Shown here: one piece after another, positions 44,372 to 52,957 of the stretch
Position numbering within the stretch: position 1 is the first letter of the stretch
Layout: the number at the start of each line of letters is the position of its first letter
Assembly: GCF_007559425.1 (NCBI RefSeq)
Contig: NZ_VMHE01000007.1
Location: 34,108-98,107, forward strand
DNA length: 64,000 nucleotides
From: Allobacillus salarius
Lineage (GTDB): Bacteria > Bacillota > Bacilli > Bacillales > Alkalibacillaceae
Direction of reading: 5' to 3'
Made by a program: the position numbers and the translations under genes
Notes under the pieces: generated by a model
What the model saw: the letters and a program-made list of their open reading frames with translations, nothing else
Database searches by the model: none
What the model was told of the DNA's origin: nothing

Positions 44372-45016
44372 TCACTTCCTCAACGTCTCACCCCTACTCA
44401 ACAACAACATAACGATTAACCCAATCCCAATCACCATAAAAATCGTAGCGGATGAGAATGCAATAAATAATTGTCCCGTCGCCAGCCCACTTGTAACACC
44501 AACGAAAACCGCAAATAAGATAACCGATATGGATATTCCATATAATCCTGCCCTCACTTTTGACATTGCATAACGCTTTCTGGTTTCTCTAGCCAAAATT
44601 CCATAAACAAGTAGTCCACTTCCGAGAACTACAAAGATGGAAGTTCCCGACTTTGCTACAGGTTCTAAATCCATAAAAATCATACTGATTGTCATCATAA
44701 CACCAAATAAGATCAACATAATTCCCAACACTATAAATCCTGTTGAAATTCTATTCGTCATTGAAGAGTAGATTCGATTCCTTGTTTCTTGCTGCCCATA
44801 TACCCGCATATCTTCAACGAGCCCGTTCAGATCTCCAATCGAAACTTTTGCTTCTCGGAAGGCTACTGTTTCATCCATTCCCTGTTCCTTATAATCTTTA
44901 ATACGTTCTTGCATATTCACCCGAAGCTCTTGTTTTAAGTCAAACAGCTGCTGACTCTTTCCTACATCTTTAAACACTTGATCTAAATAATGATCAATTT
45001 TTCTATTCAGATTCAT
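44372..45016 (-). CDS. Membrane protein with permease-prefix-like N-terminus
   Basis: 214 aa. A cytoplasmic helical domain of about 80 residues (KIDHYLDQVFKDVGKSQQLF, FREAKVSIGDLNGLVEDM) is followed by YSSMTNRISTG and four to five hydrophobic segments. It overlaps the PadR regulator gene by 14 bp and is related along its length to the protein at 45507-46160. PadR-linked pairs of this kind often affect envelope or antibiotic responses; function not known. Confidence 0.78.
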   Translation of the reverse strand: MNLNRKIDHYLDQVFKDVGKSQQLFDLKQELRVNMQERIKDYKEQGMDETVAFREAKVSIGDLNGLVEDMRVYGQQETRNRIYSSMTNRISTGFIVLGIMLILFGVMMTISMIFMDLEPVAKSGTSIFVVLGSGLLVYGILARETRKRYAMSKVRAGLYGISISVILFAVFVGVTSGLATGQLFIAFSSATIFMVIGIGLIVMLLLSRGETLRK

Positions 45017-45353
45017 GACCGATTCCTCCTTTGATAAGCTGTTCCAAAATCACTTTCGCATTTTCCCATTCTTCTTTATTTTGTTCGTATGTTTGTTTTC
45101 CTTGTTCAGTTATTCTGTAATACTTTCTTCGTCCTCCCTGGGATTCATCGCCCCAATACGATTCGATTTCTCCATCTTTCAACAATCGTCTGAATGCGGT
45201 ATAGAGAGTTGCTTCCTTTAATTCATATTTCCCATCGCTTAGCACAATGATTTTTTTATAAATATCATATCCATAGCTGTCACCTTGGCTGAGGATATTT
45301 AAAATAATCGTGTTTGTATGCCCACGAATTAAGTCAGTAGATATGCCTGCCAC
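45003..45353 (-). CDS. PadR-family transcriptional regulator
   Basis: 116 aa winged helix: IILNILSQGDSYGYDIYKKI, LKEATLYTAFRRLLKDGEIESYW, GGRRKYYRITEQG. A compact PadR of the s2 type. Translationally coupled to the membrane protein downstream, which it probably controls together with itself. SD GGAGCGATTC. Confidence 0.88.
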   Translation of the reverse strand: MAGISTDLIRGHTNTIILNILSQGDSYGYDIYKKIIVLSDGKYELKEATLYTAFRRLLKDGEIESYWGDESQGGRRKYYRITEQGKQTYEQNKEEWENAKVILEQLIKGGIGHESE

Positions 45354-45450
45354 ATGAATCGCTCCTTTCTGTACTCATGTATAGTGTATGACAAATTACT
45401 TTGTGTGTCAAAGTAATATTTGAGAAATAGTATTATTTATATGTAAAAAA

Positions 45451-45490
45451 TAAAAAAATCCGCTTGACCTGTGTTTTGGCCAAACGGATC
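45451..45490 (-). terminator. Terminator after the second membrane protein
   Basis: ATCCGCTTGACC pairs imperfectly with GGCCAAACGGAT; seven T on the minus strand. Confidence 0.7.
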
Positions 45491-45506
45491 CGTTAAAATC
45501 ATTTCG

Positions 45507-46160
45507 TTATTGATTTTTCTCAACTTCATTCGAAAATAATAGATGGATGAACAGAGCTAAGCCTACGATGAAGAACAAGGCGAAGCTTACCATTCCTGCC
45601 AACCAGTTGGACGTATAGTACCCAACTGTGATGGTAACGAAAACGGCAAATAGCATGGCTCCCACGGCACACGCATATAGTGCGACTCTTTGATGTGTCA
45701 TGTTTTTATCGACTCTTATTTTTCTAGCGAGTAAGGAATAGGTGAATAGCATTCCTCCAAGTACAGCATAGAAAAACATTGCTGGAGCAGCCGTTGTATA
45801 AATGCCGAATAATGAAATGTTCATTGACATTACGATGCCGAGAAGTAAAAAGCCAATTCCAGCTACCATACCTGCAATTGATAGCTTATTAGTCATGGAA
45901 GGATATACGTGTTGTTCTGTTGATGTTCCATCCAATATATTTTTATTTTCGCAGCGATCTGAAAATCCTTGGAGATTTTTCGTATTGACAATAGCTTCTT
46001 CAAAGGCATCCTGGTCGCTCACGCCAGATTGCTCAAGCTCACGCATACTTTCTGAAAGCTTCATGCTTATTTCTTCTTTTTTCTCCTTTACTCGTTCCGT
46101 TTCATTTGCATCGGCATACAGTTCATCTACATAATCGTCGATTTCTCTTCGATAGCTCAT
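45507..46160 (-). CDS. Paralogous membrane protein
   Basis: 217 aa, same plan as 44372-45016: soluble helical start (REIDDYVDELYADANETERV, DAFEEAIVNTKNL), then YPSMTNKLSIAG and about five hydrophobic segments ending in a charged tail. The shared YxSMTN motif and spacing show a duplication. Not overlapping a PadR gene itself; it lies upstream of padR with a terminator between, so it is a separate unit. Confidence 0.75.
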   Translation of the reverse strand: MSYRREIDDYVDELYADANETERVKEKKEEISMKLSESMRELEQSGVSDQDAFEEAIVNTKNLQGFSDRCENKNILDGTSTEQHVYPSMTNKLSIAGMVAGIGFLLLGIVMSMNISLFGIYTTAAPAMFFYAVLGGMLFTYSLLARKIRVDKNMTHQRVALYACAVGAMLFAVFVTITVGYYTSNWLAGMVSFALFFIVGLALFIHLLFSNEVEKNQ

Positions 46161-46291
46161 TTATAATACCTCCCATGTTGCAAATCACTTTGATTTTGTT
46201 CTTGGGTTCGGCTTACTGTTTATTTTCCCGGTACAGAGATGTTTAAACACGTTAGAGAGCATGAAGATGAGAATTGAAGCGACCGCAAATT

Positions 46292-46322
46292 TAAAAAGTG
46301 GATCGCGTCGAAAGCGATCCAC
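46292..46322 (-). terminator. Terminator after the TPR gene
   Basis: GTGGATCGC pairs with GCGATCCAC around a short loop; T-run on the minus strand. Confidence 0.75.
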
Positions 46323-46327
46323 CTAAC

Positions 46328-46897
46328 TTATATTTTTCTACTTTCTAAAAAGAGGATAGCTTGCTCAGTTGATTCAACGAGTTCTTGATTTCCTTTGCTA
46401 CTTCGGATGGTCAGTGCATCTTGAAAGGCTTCCATAGCCTCTTCATATCGGCCCATTTCCATCAAGCATTTTCCTTTATGTTGAAAGGCAAAGTCGATAT
46501 ACGCACTTTCGTTTTCATAAGCAGCGTGAAGAGCTTGCTCAAATAACGCCAGTGCTTTTTTGTGCTTGTTAGCGTATTTTAGGGATTCTCCGAGTCGTAT
46601 CGTTGCGATAATTTCCTTCGAAAGATCTTTATCTTCCTTAGCGATCTCTAAGCTCACGTTTAAGTAACCAATGGAGCGGTTCAGTTTACCGATTACACGA
46701 TATAGGTTCCCCATTGTTCCGGCCAAGAAAAATCGTTCATTAGAGTCATCTGCGTTAATGAATAAGTGTTCCGCTTCATCAATCAATGCCTGTATCTTTT
46801 TCTTGTCTCTCGCTTTTTCTCGTAAATAATCATTCTCGTCAAAATAGACTAACCGCGGCACCCATTTTAATTTTTCTCTAAAACGAGTATTTTTCAT
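46328..46897 (-). CDS. TPR-repeat protein
   Basis: 189 aa, helical. At least three tetratricopeptide-like repeats: FFLAGTMGNLYRVIGKLNRS, IRLGESLKYANKHKKALALF, FQHKGKCLMEMGRYEEAMEA. N-terminal basic stretch, no signal peptide. Probably a cytoplasmic scaffold; B. subtilis has similar single-domain TPR proteins without defined partners. Confidence 0.8.
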   Translation of the reverse strand: MKNTRFREKLKWVPRLVYFDENDYLREKARDKKKIQALIDEAEHLFINADDSNERFFLAGTMGNLYRVIGKLNRSIGYLNVSLEIAKEDKDLSKEIIATIRLGESLKYANKHKKALALFEQALHAAYENESAYIDFAFQHKGKCLMEMGRYEEAMEAFQDALTIRSSKGNQELVESTEQAILFLESRKI

Positions 46898-46955
46898 ATG
46901 TATCTAGTTTCCCCTTTTCTCTCATTCGATGATACTAGTATAACGAAATGAATCA

Positions 46956-46993
46956 AAACGTCCATAGATTGGTTTTCTATAGACGTTTTTATA
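46956..46993 (-). terminator. Terminator after threonine dehydratase gene
   Basis: AAACGTCCATAGA pairs with TCTATAGACGTTT (one bulge). Confidence 0.7.
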
Positions 46994-46997
46994 ATTT

Positions 46998-47960
46998 TTA
47001 TTTTGTTGTTTTCACTAACAGATCATTTAGTTTAAATAAATCCACGTTACCTCCAGAGAGGACATTCACGACCGTTTTTCCTTTAATGTCTACATCACTA
47101 TTTAATGCGGCTGTCAGTGAAACGGCTGCTGACGGTTCAATCACTTGTTTCATACGTTCATAAACGAAGCTCATTGCAAATCGTACATCATCTTCTTTGA
47201 CGACGATGAGGTCATCAATATACTTTTGTAAAATCGGAAATGTTAAATCGCCAGGTTGATCGGTTCGAAGACCATCAGCAATCGTGTTCGCGGGGTTTCC
47301 GGCGGTCATAATTTTCCCTTCTTGTAAAGATACCGCGGTGTCATTCGCAAGCTTCGGCTCAACACCGTAAACTTTAATGTCCGGATTAATTTCTTTAATG
47401 GCCGTCAAAATTCCTGCGACCAATCCCCCTCCACCGACTGGAACAAAAACGACATCTACATCTTGCACCTGCTCGGTAATCTCTAAGCCGACTGTTCCTT
47501 GGCCTGCGACGATATCCGGGTGGTCATAAGGTGGAACGAAGACACCATCATTATCTTTTGCGATTTCTTTTGCTTTTGGAATGCGGTCGGCAGATGTTGT
47601 TCCTGCAAACTCTACTTTCCCATTATAATTTCGAATTGCATTTACTTTACTTTCTGTAGCATCTGTTGGAACGACGATTGTGGCAGGAATGCCTAACTGA
47701 TTTGCAATATAGGCAACGGCTTGACCATGGTTACCTGATGAGGCAGCGGTAATGTATTTAGCACCCTCTTTTTCAGCATTGATCACCCGATTGGTTGCTC
47801 CGCGAATTTTAAAAGACCCTGTTTTTTGCAAATGCTCTGATTTAAAAAGCATATTGGCTCCTGTCATTTCTGATAACTGTGAGGAACGAAGAATACGCGT
47901 TTTGTGAATCGTTTCAGCAATTTGCTCCCTAGCTCTTAAAATATCCTCTAACGAGACCAT
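46998..47960 (-). CDS. Threonine dehydratase (catabolic type)
   Basis: 320 aa from ATG 47960 (AAAGGAGGAAATGAT; frame open to 48008). PLP enzyme deaminating threonine/serine: Schiff-base lysine in KTGSFKIRGATNRV, SSGNHGQAVAYIA, phosphate loop PVGGGGLVAGIL, and late LSGGNVDL. It lacks the C-terminal regulatory ACT domain of biosynthetic IlvA, so it resembles TdcB or serine racemase-like enzymes and should not be isoleucine-inhibited. Confidence 0.88.
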   Translation of the reverse strand: MVSLEDILRAREQIAETIHKTRILRSSQLSEMTGANMLFKSEHLQKTGSFKIRGATNRVINAEKEGAKYITAASSGNHGQAVAYIANQLGIPATIVVPTDATESKVNAIRNYNGKVEFAGTTSADRIPKAKEIAKDNDGVFVPPYDHPDIVAGQGTVGLEITEQVQDVDVVFVPVGGGGLVAGILTAIKEINPDIKVYGVEPKLANDTAVSLQEGKIMTAGNPANTIADGLRTDQPGDLTFPILQKYIDDLIVVKEDDVRFAMSFVYERMKQVIEPSAAVSLTAALNSDVDIKGKTVVNVLSGGNVDLFKLNDLLVKTTK

Positions 47961-48101
47961 ATCATTTCCTCCTTTTAATTCAGCGAACTCACGACCGTAC
48001 GATTGCATTATCTTGTTAGTTATTTTCCCGATATACAGTTCGTTTAACCGATTTTTTATCTGCTAAGTAAAGTCAGCTTCGATCAGTCGTTCTCATTTTG
48101 G

Positions 48102-49145
48102 TTATCGTTCCATATTTGCTGTCGGAATATCCGTTTCAAGTTTTCCAGTCAGTGTTGAATCTTGAAAATCAATTCCTGTTAACCATTTTTGAAAATCAAA
48201 AATTTCAGGTTGTTGGTTGCCACCTAGCGATATCCATGCTTTTAACTCTCGAGGTTGGTAGAGTGACGTATGAATCGTTCCAGACCAGCTTTTATAATTA
48301 TCCGAAAAAATTCCTTTATCCTTCGCATCAAACGTTTCAAATGCTTTTTCAGGTGTAAGCATGGACGGCTTCAGTTTATTAATTTTTTCAAGGCGTGCTT
48401 GTGATTCTTTTATATGGTGTCGATTCTCTTTTTCTTGTGTGACGAAATGGTTGGTACACTCACTTGCTTGCCGTACGGTCACGTCTCTTGGACTCGCTTC
48501 AATAATATAATGCGTGCCCGTTTGATCGAGTAAAATATAACTAAAGGCATTTCGGTGTGGTATTTCTTTTAGAAGCTGAACCGCTTGATCGACATTTTCA
48601 CATAGCTCTAAAATCATTCGTGAAATCATATAGCAAACGAACCCATCTTTTGTTTTCTTGCGATGGGTAAAGTTGTAACCAATCGCCAAACCGTGCTCAT
48701 TCATGCCATCCATTCGACCTGTCACCCGGGAACTCGGTCCGATTACCGCATGACCACTATCCGTCGGTTGATACACCATATAACGTCCATCATAGGTTGC
48801 CGGTTGAAAATCATAGTTTCTGACTAAAAATTCATCTTGAACAAATACCGAGCAGCCGCTTCTTTCCGGCTCCATACGGTACCCGCCGAAGTCGCGCAAG
48901 ACATTCTCAAGTGGCTGTTTAGATCCGTCAGCAATCCCTTCAAATTCATCCCAAATCTTTGGAGCAAAATGCATAATAGCCGACTTTGCTTCCGGGATAT
49001 CTATGTGAAATCTTGGTCGTTTTAATTTCCAATATTTATGACGTGTTTTCAATATCGGTGAATTTTTTAACTCTTCACCTTGTCGGTAACCTAGTTCATA
49101 ATGAGTTCCTCGAAATTGTTTTATATCGCTTTGAATCGTAATCAT
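48102..49145 (-). CDS. C45-family acyltransferase/amidohydrolase
   Basis: 347 aa Ntn-hydrolase-like protein of the isopenicillin N acyltransferase/C45 group: GTHYELGYRQGEEL near the start, predicted nucleophile C98 in SGCSVFVQDEFLVRNYDF, GRMDGMNEHGLAIGYNF, SYILLDQTGTHYIIEASP. Unlike secreted penicillin acylases it has no signal peptide. The nucleophile is internal, and whether self-cleavage occurs before C98 is unknown. Substrate may be an N-acyl amino acid or peptide. Confidence 0.8.
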   Translation of the reverse strand: MITIQSDIKQFRGTHYELGYRQGEELKNSPILKTRHKYWKLKRPRFHIDIPEAKSAIMHFAPKIWDEFEGIADGSKQPLENVLRDFGGYRMEPERSGCSVFVQDEFLVRNYDFQPATYDGRYMVYQPTDSGHAVIGPSSRVTGRMDGMNEHGLAIGYNFTHRKKTKDGFVCYMISRMILELCENVDQAVQLLKEIPHRNAFSYILLDQTGTHYIIEASPRDVTVRQASECTNHFVTQEKENRHHIKESQARLEKINKLKPSMLTPEKAFETFDAKDKGIFSDNYKSWSGTIHTSLYQPRELKAWISLGGNQQPEIFDFQKWLTGIDFQDSTLTGKLETDIPTANMER

Positions 49146-49285
49146 TATTTATCACCTACCGGAAGTATATCATGAATGAGTGATATACGTTTTTATATAA
49201 ATTTAATTTTCTGAAATTGTTTAAATCTAAAAAGGCTGGGAATAACTTCACTATGTAAAGCAAATTTTTTTAAGGAGGAATAAAC

Positions 49286-49612
49286 GTGTCTCATCAAGAA
49301 AATCAACAATTAATTCAAACGTTACATGAATGTATCGCCGCATGTAATCATTGTTTTGATGCTTGTCTGCAAGAGGATAACGTGAAGATGATGGCTGATT
49401 GTATTAAATTGGACCGTGAATGTGCAGATATGTGTGCATTTTTCGAACAAGCTCTTATGAAAAATACAAAGTATAAAAAAGAAATAGCTCAGCTTTGCGC
49501 TCAAGTTTGTGAAGATTGTGCTGCTGAATGTGAAAAACACGAACATGATCACTGTAAAGAATGTGCAGAGGCTTGCCGTAAATGTGCGGAAGCTTGTAAG
49601 CAAGTTGCTTAA
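49286..49612 (+). CDS. Four-helix copper-storage-like protein
   Basis: 108 aa, SD AAGGAGGAA. Sixteen cysteines, mostly in CxxxCxxC or CxxC spacing on helices: HECIAACNHCFDAC, DCIKLDRECADMC, LCAQVCEDCAAEC, HCKECAEACRKCAEAC, with several histidines. Matches the DUF326/YhjQ-Csp3 family of cytosolic Cu(I)-binding four-helix bundles. No signal peptide, so copper would be held in the cytosol. Stands alone with a terminator. Confidence 0.87.
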   Translation: MSHQENQQLIQTLHECIAACNHCFDACLQEDNVKMMADCIKLDRECADMCAFFEQALMKNTKYKKEIAQLCAQVCEDCAAECEKHEHDHCKECAEACRKCAEACKQVA

Positions 49613-49630
49613 TGGCGTAATCATCAATTC

Positions 49631-49668
49631 AAATCCCTAGTCACAAAAAATTGACTAGGGATTTTTTG
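49631..49668 (+). terminator. Terminator after copper-storage gene
   Basis: AATCCCTAGTCA pairs with TGACTAGGGATT, followed by T residues. Confidence 0.85.
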
Positions 49669-49723
49669 ATTGAAAAATTAAGTCCGGCTACTGGACCGTC
49701 TATAATGGTGTTGGACGTGTGCT

Positions 49724-50083
49724 CGATGACATAATCAAATTCGAAACTCCTCATAAACGTATCGAAGCGCTTTCTCGATGACATAACCAGATTCCAAACT
49801 GCTCTTAAACGTATCGAGGCACGTTCTCAATGACATAACCAGATTCGAAACCGCTCATAAACGTGTCGAGGCGCGTTCTCGATGACATAACCAGATTCCA
49901 AACTCTTCATAAACGTATCGAGACCCGTTCTCAATGACAAAATCAGATTCGAAACCACTCATAATTGTTTCGAGACAAGCTCTCGATGACAAAGTCAAAC
50001 CTGGAATCGTTCATAATCGTTTTGAGACGTATTCTCAACAACTAAACTGGATCCGTGCCCGTCGGTAAAGGCGTCGAGACAAG
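49724..50083. repeat. 52-bp tandem array (about seven units)
   Basis: Units of exactly 52 bp start at 49724, 49776, 49828, 49880, 49932 and 49984, with a decayed seventh from 50036. Each has CGATGACATAACCAGATTC, a middle near CTCATAAACGTATCGAG, and a variable end. ATCGAG and the following CTCGAT or CTCAAT can form a small hairpin at every unit border. Same period as the array at 21891 but unrelated sequence. It fills the space before the Fur-controlled importer. Confidence 0.88.
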
Positions 50084-50121
50084 AATCTTCTCTTTCTTTT
50101 CACAAAAAAATGTTGTTATAA

Positions 50122-50140
50122 TTGAGAACAATTTTCAATT
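50122..50140 (+). promoter_or_regulatory. Weak second Fur-like site
   Basis: TTGAGAACAATTTTCAATT has dyad symmetry and some resemblance to the Fur consensus, about 70 bp upstream of the strong box. Confidence 0.3.
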
Positions 50141-50186
50141 ACCCCTTGATTTCTAAAAAAGTTAGTTGTATATTTAATTCATCGAC

Positions 50187-50206
50187 AATGATAATCATTA
50201 TCATTT
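50187..50206 (+). promoter_or_regulatory. Fur box before yclN
   Basis: ATGATAATCATTATCAT (50188-50204) is a perfect palindrome matching the Fur consensus, about 80 bp before the yclN start. Confidence 0.9.
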
Positions 50207-50286
50207 ATATTGCTTTAAAGTGGAGAGACGCAATTCTTTTTATATTAAAACCCTAGGGTAATTACGAAGTGAAAGTTTGATTAGCA

Positions 50287-51237
50287 ATGAAAATTAGATA
50301 TTTAGTAATCGCTTTAGTTGTATTCTCAATAAGCTCTATTTTCATCGGAGTTTCAAGTATTGGTTTAACCGATATTTTTCATTTAAATGAATTTCAACAA
50401 CAAATATTGTTGCACAGCCGCCTCCCTCGTTTGATCAGTATCATCATTGCGGGGGCAAGCATGGCGATATGTGGGTTAATTATGCAGCAGTTAAGCCGAA
50501 ACAAATTTGTCTCTCCAACAACAGCTGGAACGATGGATTCTGCTAGATTAGGTATTCTCGTATCCATGCTAGTTTTCTCAGCGGCGAATCCGCTTTTCAG
50601 AGCAGGAAGCGCCTTTCTATTTGCTTTACTCGGCACGTTTCTGTTTATGAAGATACTCGATAAGATTAAATTTAAGGATGCAATTTTCATTCCATTAGTC
50701 GGAATTATGTTCGGAAATATTATCGGTTCCATCACGATGTTTTTTGCTTATAAAAACGATATGATCCAAACAATCACCGCTTGGCTACAAGGTGACTTTT
50801 CGATGGTTTTATCAGGAAGCTATGAATTGTTGTACATAAGTATTCCAGCATTGTTCATCGCTTACCTTTATGCGAATAAGTTCACCATTGCCGGGATGGG
50901 TGAGGATTTCTCAACTAACCTTGGGATGAATCACAAACGCGTCGTTAATGTCGGGTTGATTATTGTTGCCATAGCTACCTCTGTCGTTGTTTTGACAGTC
51001 GGTGTCATTCCTTTTCTTGGATTGATTATTCCGAATATCGTCTCCATTTATCAAGGAGATAACTTACGCAGCAATCTACCACATACCGCTTTACTTGGCG
51101 CTGTGTTTGTCTTGTTTTGTGACATCTTAGGCAGAGTGTTGATCTACCCTTATGAAATTCCAATCGGATTGACGGTCGGTGTGATTGGTAGCGGCGTATT
51201 CATTTACCTTTTATTACGGAGAAAAAATTATGCGTAA
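50287..51237 (+). CDS. yclN: Siderophore ABC permease YclN
   Basis: 316 aa FecCD-type permease, about 9-10 membrane helices. SRLPRLISIIIAGASMAICGLIMQQ and GVIPFLGLIIPNIVSIYQGD are near-identical in kind to B. subtilis YclN, part of the petrobactin-type catecholate siderophore importer. The coupling region AGMGEDFSTNLGMN is present. First gene of yclN-O-P-Q; the Fur box predicts induction at low iron. Confidence 0.93.
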   Translation: MKIRYLVIALVVFSISSIFIGVSSIGLTDIFHLNEFQQQILLHSRLPRLISIIIAGASMAICGLIMQQLSRNKFVSPTTAGTMDSARLGILVSMLVFSAANPLFRAGSAFLFALLGTFLFMKILDKIKFKDAIFIPLVGIMFGNIIGSITMFFAYKNDMIQTITAWLQGDFSMVLSGSYELLYISIPALFIAYLYANKFTIAGMGEDFSTNLGMNHKRVVNVGLIIVAIATSVVVLTVGVIPFLGLIIPNIVSIYQGDNLRSNLPHTALLGAVFVLFCDILGRVLIYPYEIPIGLTVGVIGSGVFIYLLLRRKNYA

Positions 51238-52174
51238 TCCAACCAAATTAATCATCTTATCCGTCTTGGCAGTCACACTAATTTTAGTTTTCCTATTCAC
51301 CGACCTAGGAAGTAACTGGGATTATATTTTGCCAAAACGTACGATGAAAATCATTTCGATTGTTTTAACAGGAAGTGCCATTGCCTTTTCAACGGTGATC
51401 TTTCAAACAATCACGAATAACCGGATTCTAACACCAAGTATTATCGGGTTGGATTCACTATATCTATTGATTCAAACATTTATTATCTTTTTATTCGGAT
51501 CGACGAATTTAACTCTGATGAACCAACATGTAAATTTCTTTATCTCTATTGTATTAATGATTTTATTCTCTTTGGGACTCTATCATTTCTTGTTTAAACG
51601 TGAAGGTAACATTTACTTCTTGTTATTGATCGGATTAATCTTCGGGACATTTTTCTCAAGTTTATCTGATTTCATGCAAGTGTTAATTGATCCGAATGAG
51701 TTTCAAATTATTCAAGATGCAATGTTTGCGAGCTTTAACAACGTCAATACTGAACTGTTTTATGTTGCTTTTTTCCTTATGGGGCTAGCGACATTATACT
51801 TTTTGAAATTTGAAAAGTACTTAGACGTTCTTTCACTTGGAAAAGATACAGCCATTAATTTAGGTGTTGATTATGACAAGGTTGTTCAACGACTGTTCAT
51901 CATCATTGCAATCTTGATTTCTGTTGCTACTGTGCTCGTTGGTCCAATTACTTTCTTAGGATTATTGGTCGCAAACGTAGCATATGAGTTTTTGAAAACG
52001 TATCGACATCGCGTACTCATATTTGGCGCTATTTTAATCAGCATTATTGCTTTAGTGGCTGGCCAACTGATCGTTGAACGTGTTTTCACCTTCTCAACGA
52101 CGATTAGTGTCATTATCAACTTCATTGGTGGAGTGTACTTCATCTACCTTCTGTTAAAGGAGAGTCGAGCATGA
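51230..52174 (+). CDS. yclO: Siderophore ABC permease YclO
   Basis: 314 aa from ATG 51230, overlapping yclN by 8 bp with SD ACGGAG inside yclN. Second FecCD permease: KRTMKIISIVLTGSAIAFSTVIFQT, LGKDTAINLGVDYDKV, GPITFLGLLVANVAYEF. It pairs with YclN to form the channel. A longer frame to 51185 is unnecessary. Confidence 0.92.
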   Translation: MRNPTKLIILSVLAVTLILVFLFTDLGSNWDYILPKRTMKIISIVLTGSAIAFSTVIFQTITNNRILTPSIIGLDSLYLLIQTFIIFLFGSTNLTLMNQHVNFFISIVLMILFSLGLYHFLFKREGNIYFLLLIGLIFGTFFSSLSDFMQVLIDPNEFQIIQDAMFASFNNVNTELFYVAFFLMGLATLYFLKFEKYLDVLSLGKDTAINLGVDYDKVVQRLFIIIAILISVATVLVGPITFLGLLVANVAYEFLKTYRHRVLIFGAILISIIALVAGQLIVERVFTFSTTISVIINFIGGVYFIYLLLKESRA

Positions 52175-52929
52175 TTAAAGTAAAGAACTTATCAAAAAAA
52201 TATAACGACAAAGCCGTTGTGAACAATGTTTCCGTCAATATTAAAAAAGGAAAAATCACATCCTTCATTGGTCCAAACGGCGCAGGAAAAAGTACGTTAC
52301 TCTCAGCCGTCAGTCGACTAATCAAACATGATGTCGGCGAAGTCATGATCGACAAGAAAGAGATCAACAGCTGGAAAAGTAACGAGCTTTCCAAAAAAGT
52401 TGCGATCTTGAAACAATCGAACAACTTGAATGTTCGTCTGACAATCCGAGAGCTCGTATCTTTTGGCCGCTTCCCCTACTCTCAAGGTAATCTCACACAA
52501 GAGGACTGGGCAAAAGTTGATGAAGCATTGTCATTTATGGAGCTTCACGATATCGAAAATCAATTTTTGGATGAGCTTAGTGGTGGACAGCGGCAACGTG
52601 CATTTATTGCTATGGTCATTGCTCAAGATACGGAATACATTTTGCTCGATGAACCGTTAAACAACTTGGATATGAAGCATTCTGTCCAAATTATGAAAGT
52701 GTTACGGCGACTCGTTGATGAATTAGGAAAAACGGTTATTCTCGTTATTCATGACATCAACTTTGCTTCCTTTTATTCAGACTATGTCGTTGCTTTGAAA
52801 AACGGAGAAATTATACGCCAAGGGCCAACAAATGAAATCATTGAACAAGGAACATTGAAAGAAATTTATGATATGGACATTCCGATTAAACAAATCGATA
52901 AATGTAGAGTATGTGTTTATTTTGCTTAA
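52171..52929 (+). CDS. yclP: Siderophore ABC ATPase YclP
   Basis: 252 aa, starts in ATGA overlap with yclO. Walker A GPNGAGKST, signature LSGGQRQRAFIAMV, Walker B ILLDEPLNNLD, switch HDINFASFYSD. The C-terminal end has CRVCVYFA. Energises the YclNO permease. Confidence 0.93.
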   Translation: MIKVKNLSKKYNDKAVVNNVSVNIKKGKITSFIGPNGAGKSTLLSAVSRLIKHDVGEVMIDKKEINSWKSNELSKKVAILKQSNNLNVRLTIRELVSFGRFPYSQGNLTQEDWAKVDEALSFMELHDIENQFLDELSGGQRQRAFIAMVIAQDTEYILLDEPLNNLDMKHSVQIMKVLRRLVDELGKTVILVIHDINFASFYSDYVVALKNGEIIRQGPTNEIIEQGTLKEIYDMDIPIKQIDKCRVCVYFA

Positions 52930-52957
52930 ACTAATTTAAATCAAAGGATGGTTACAG

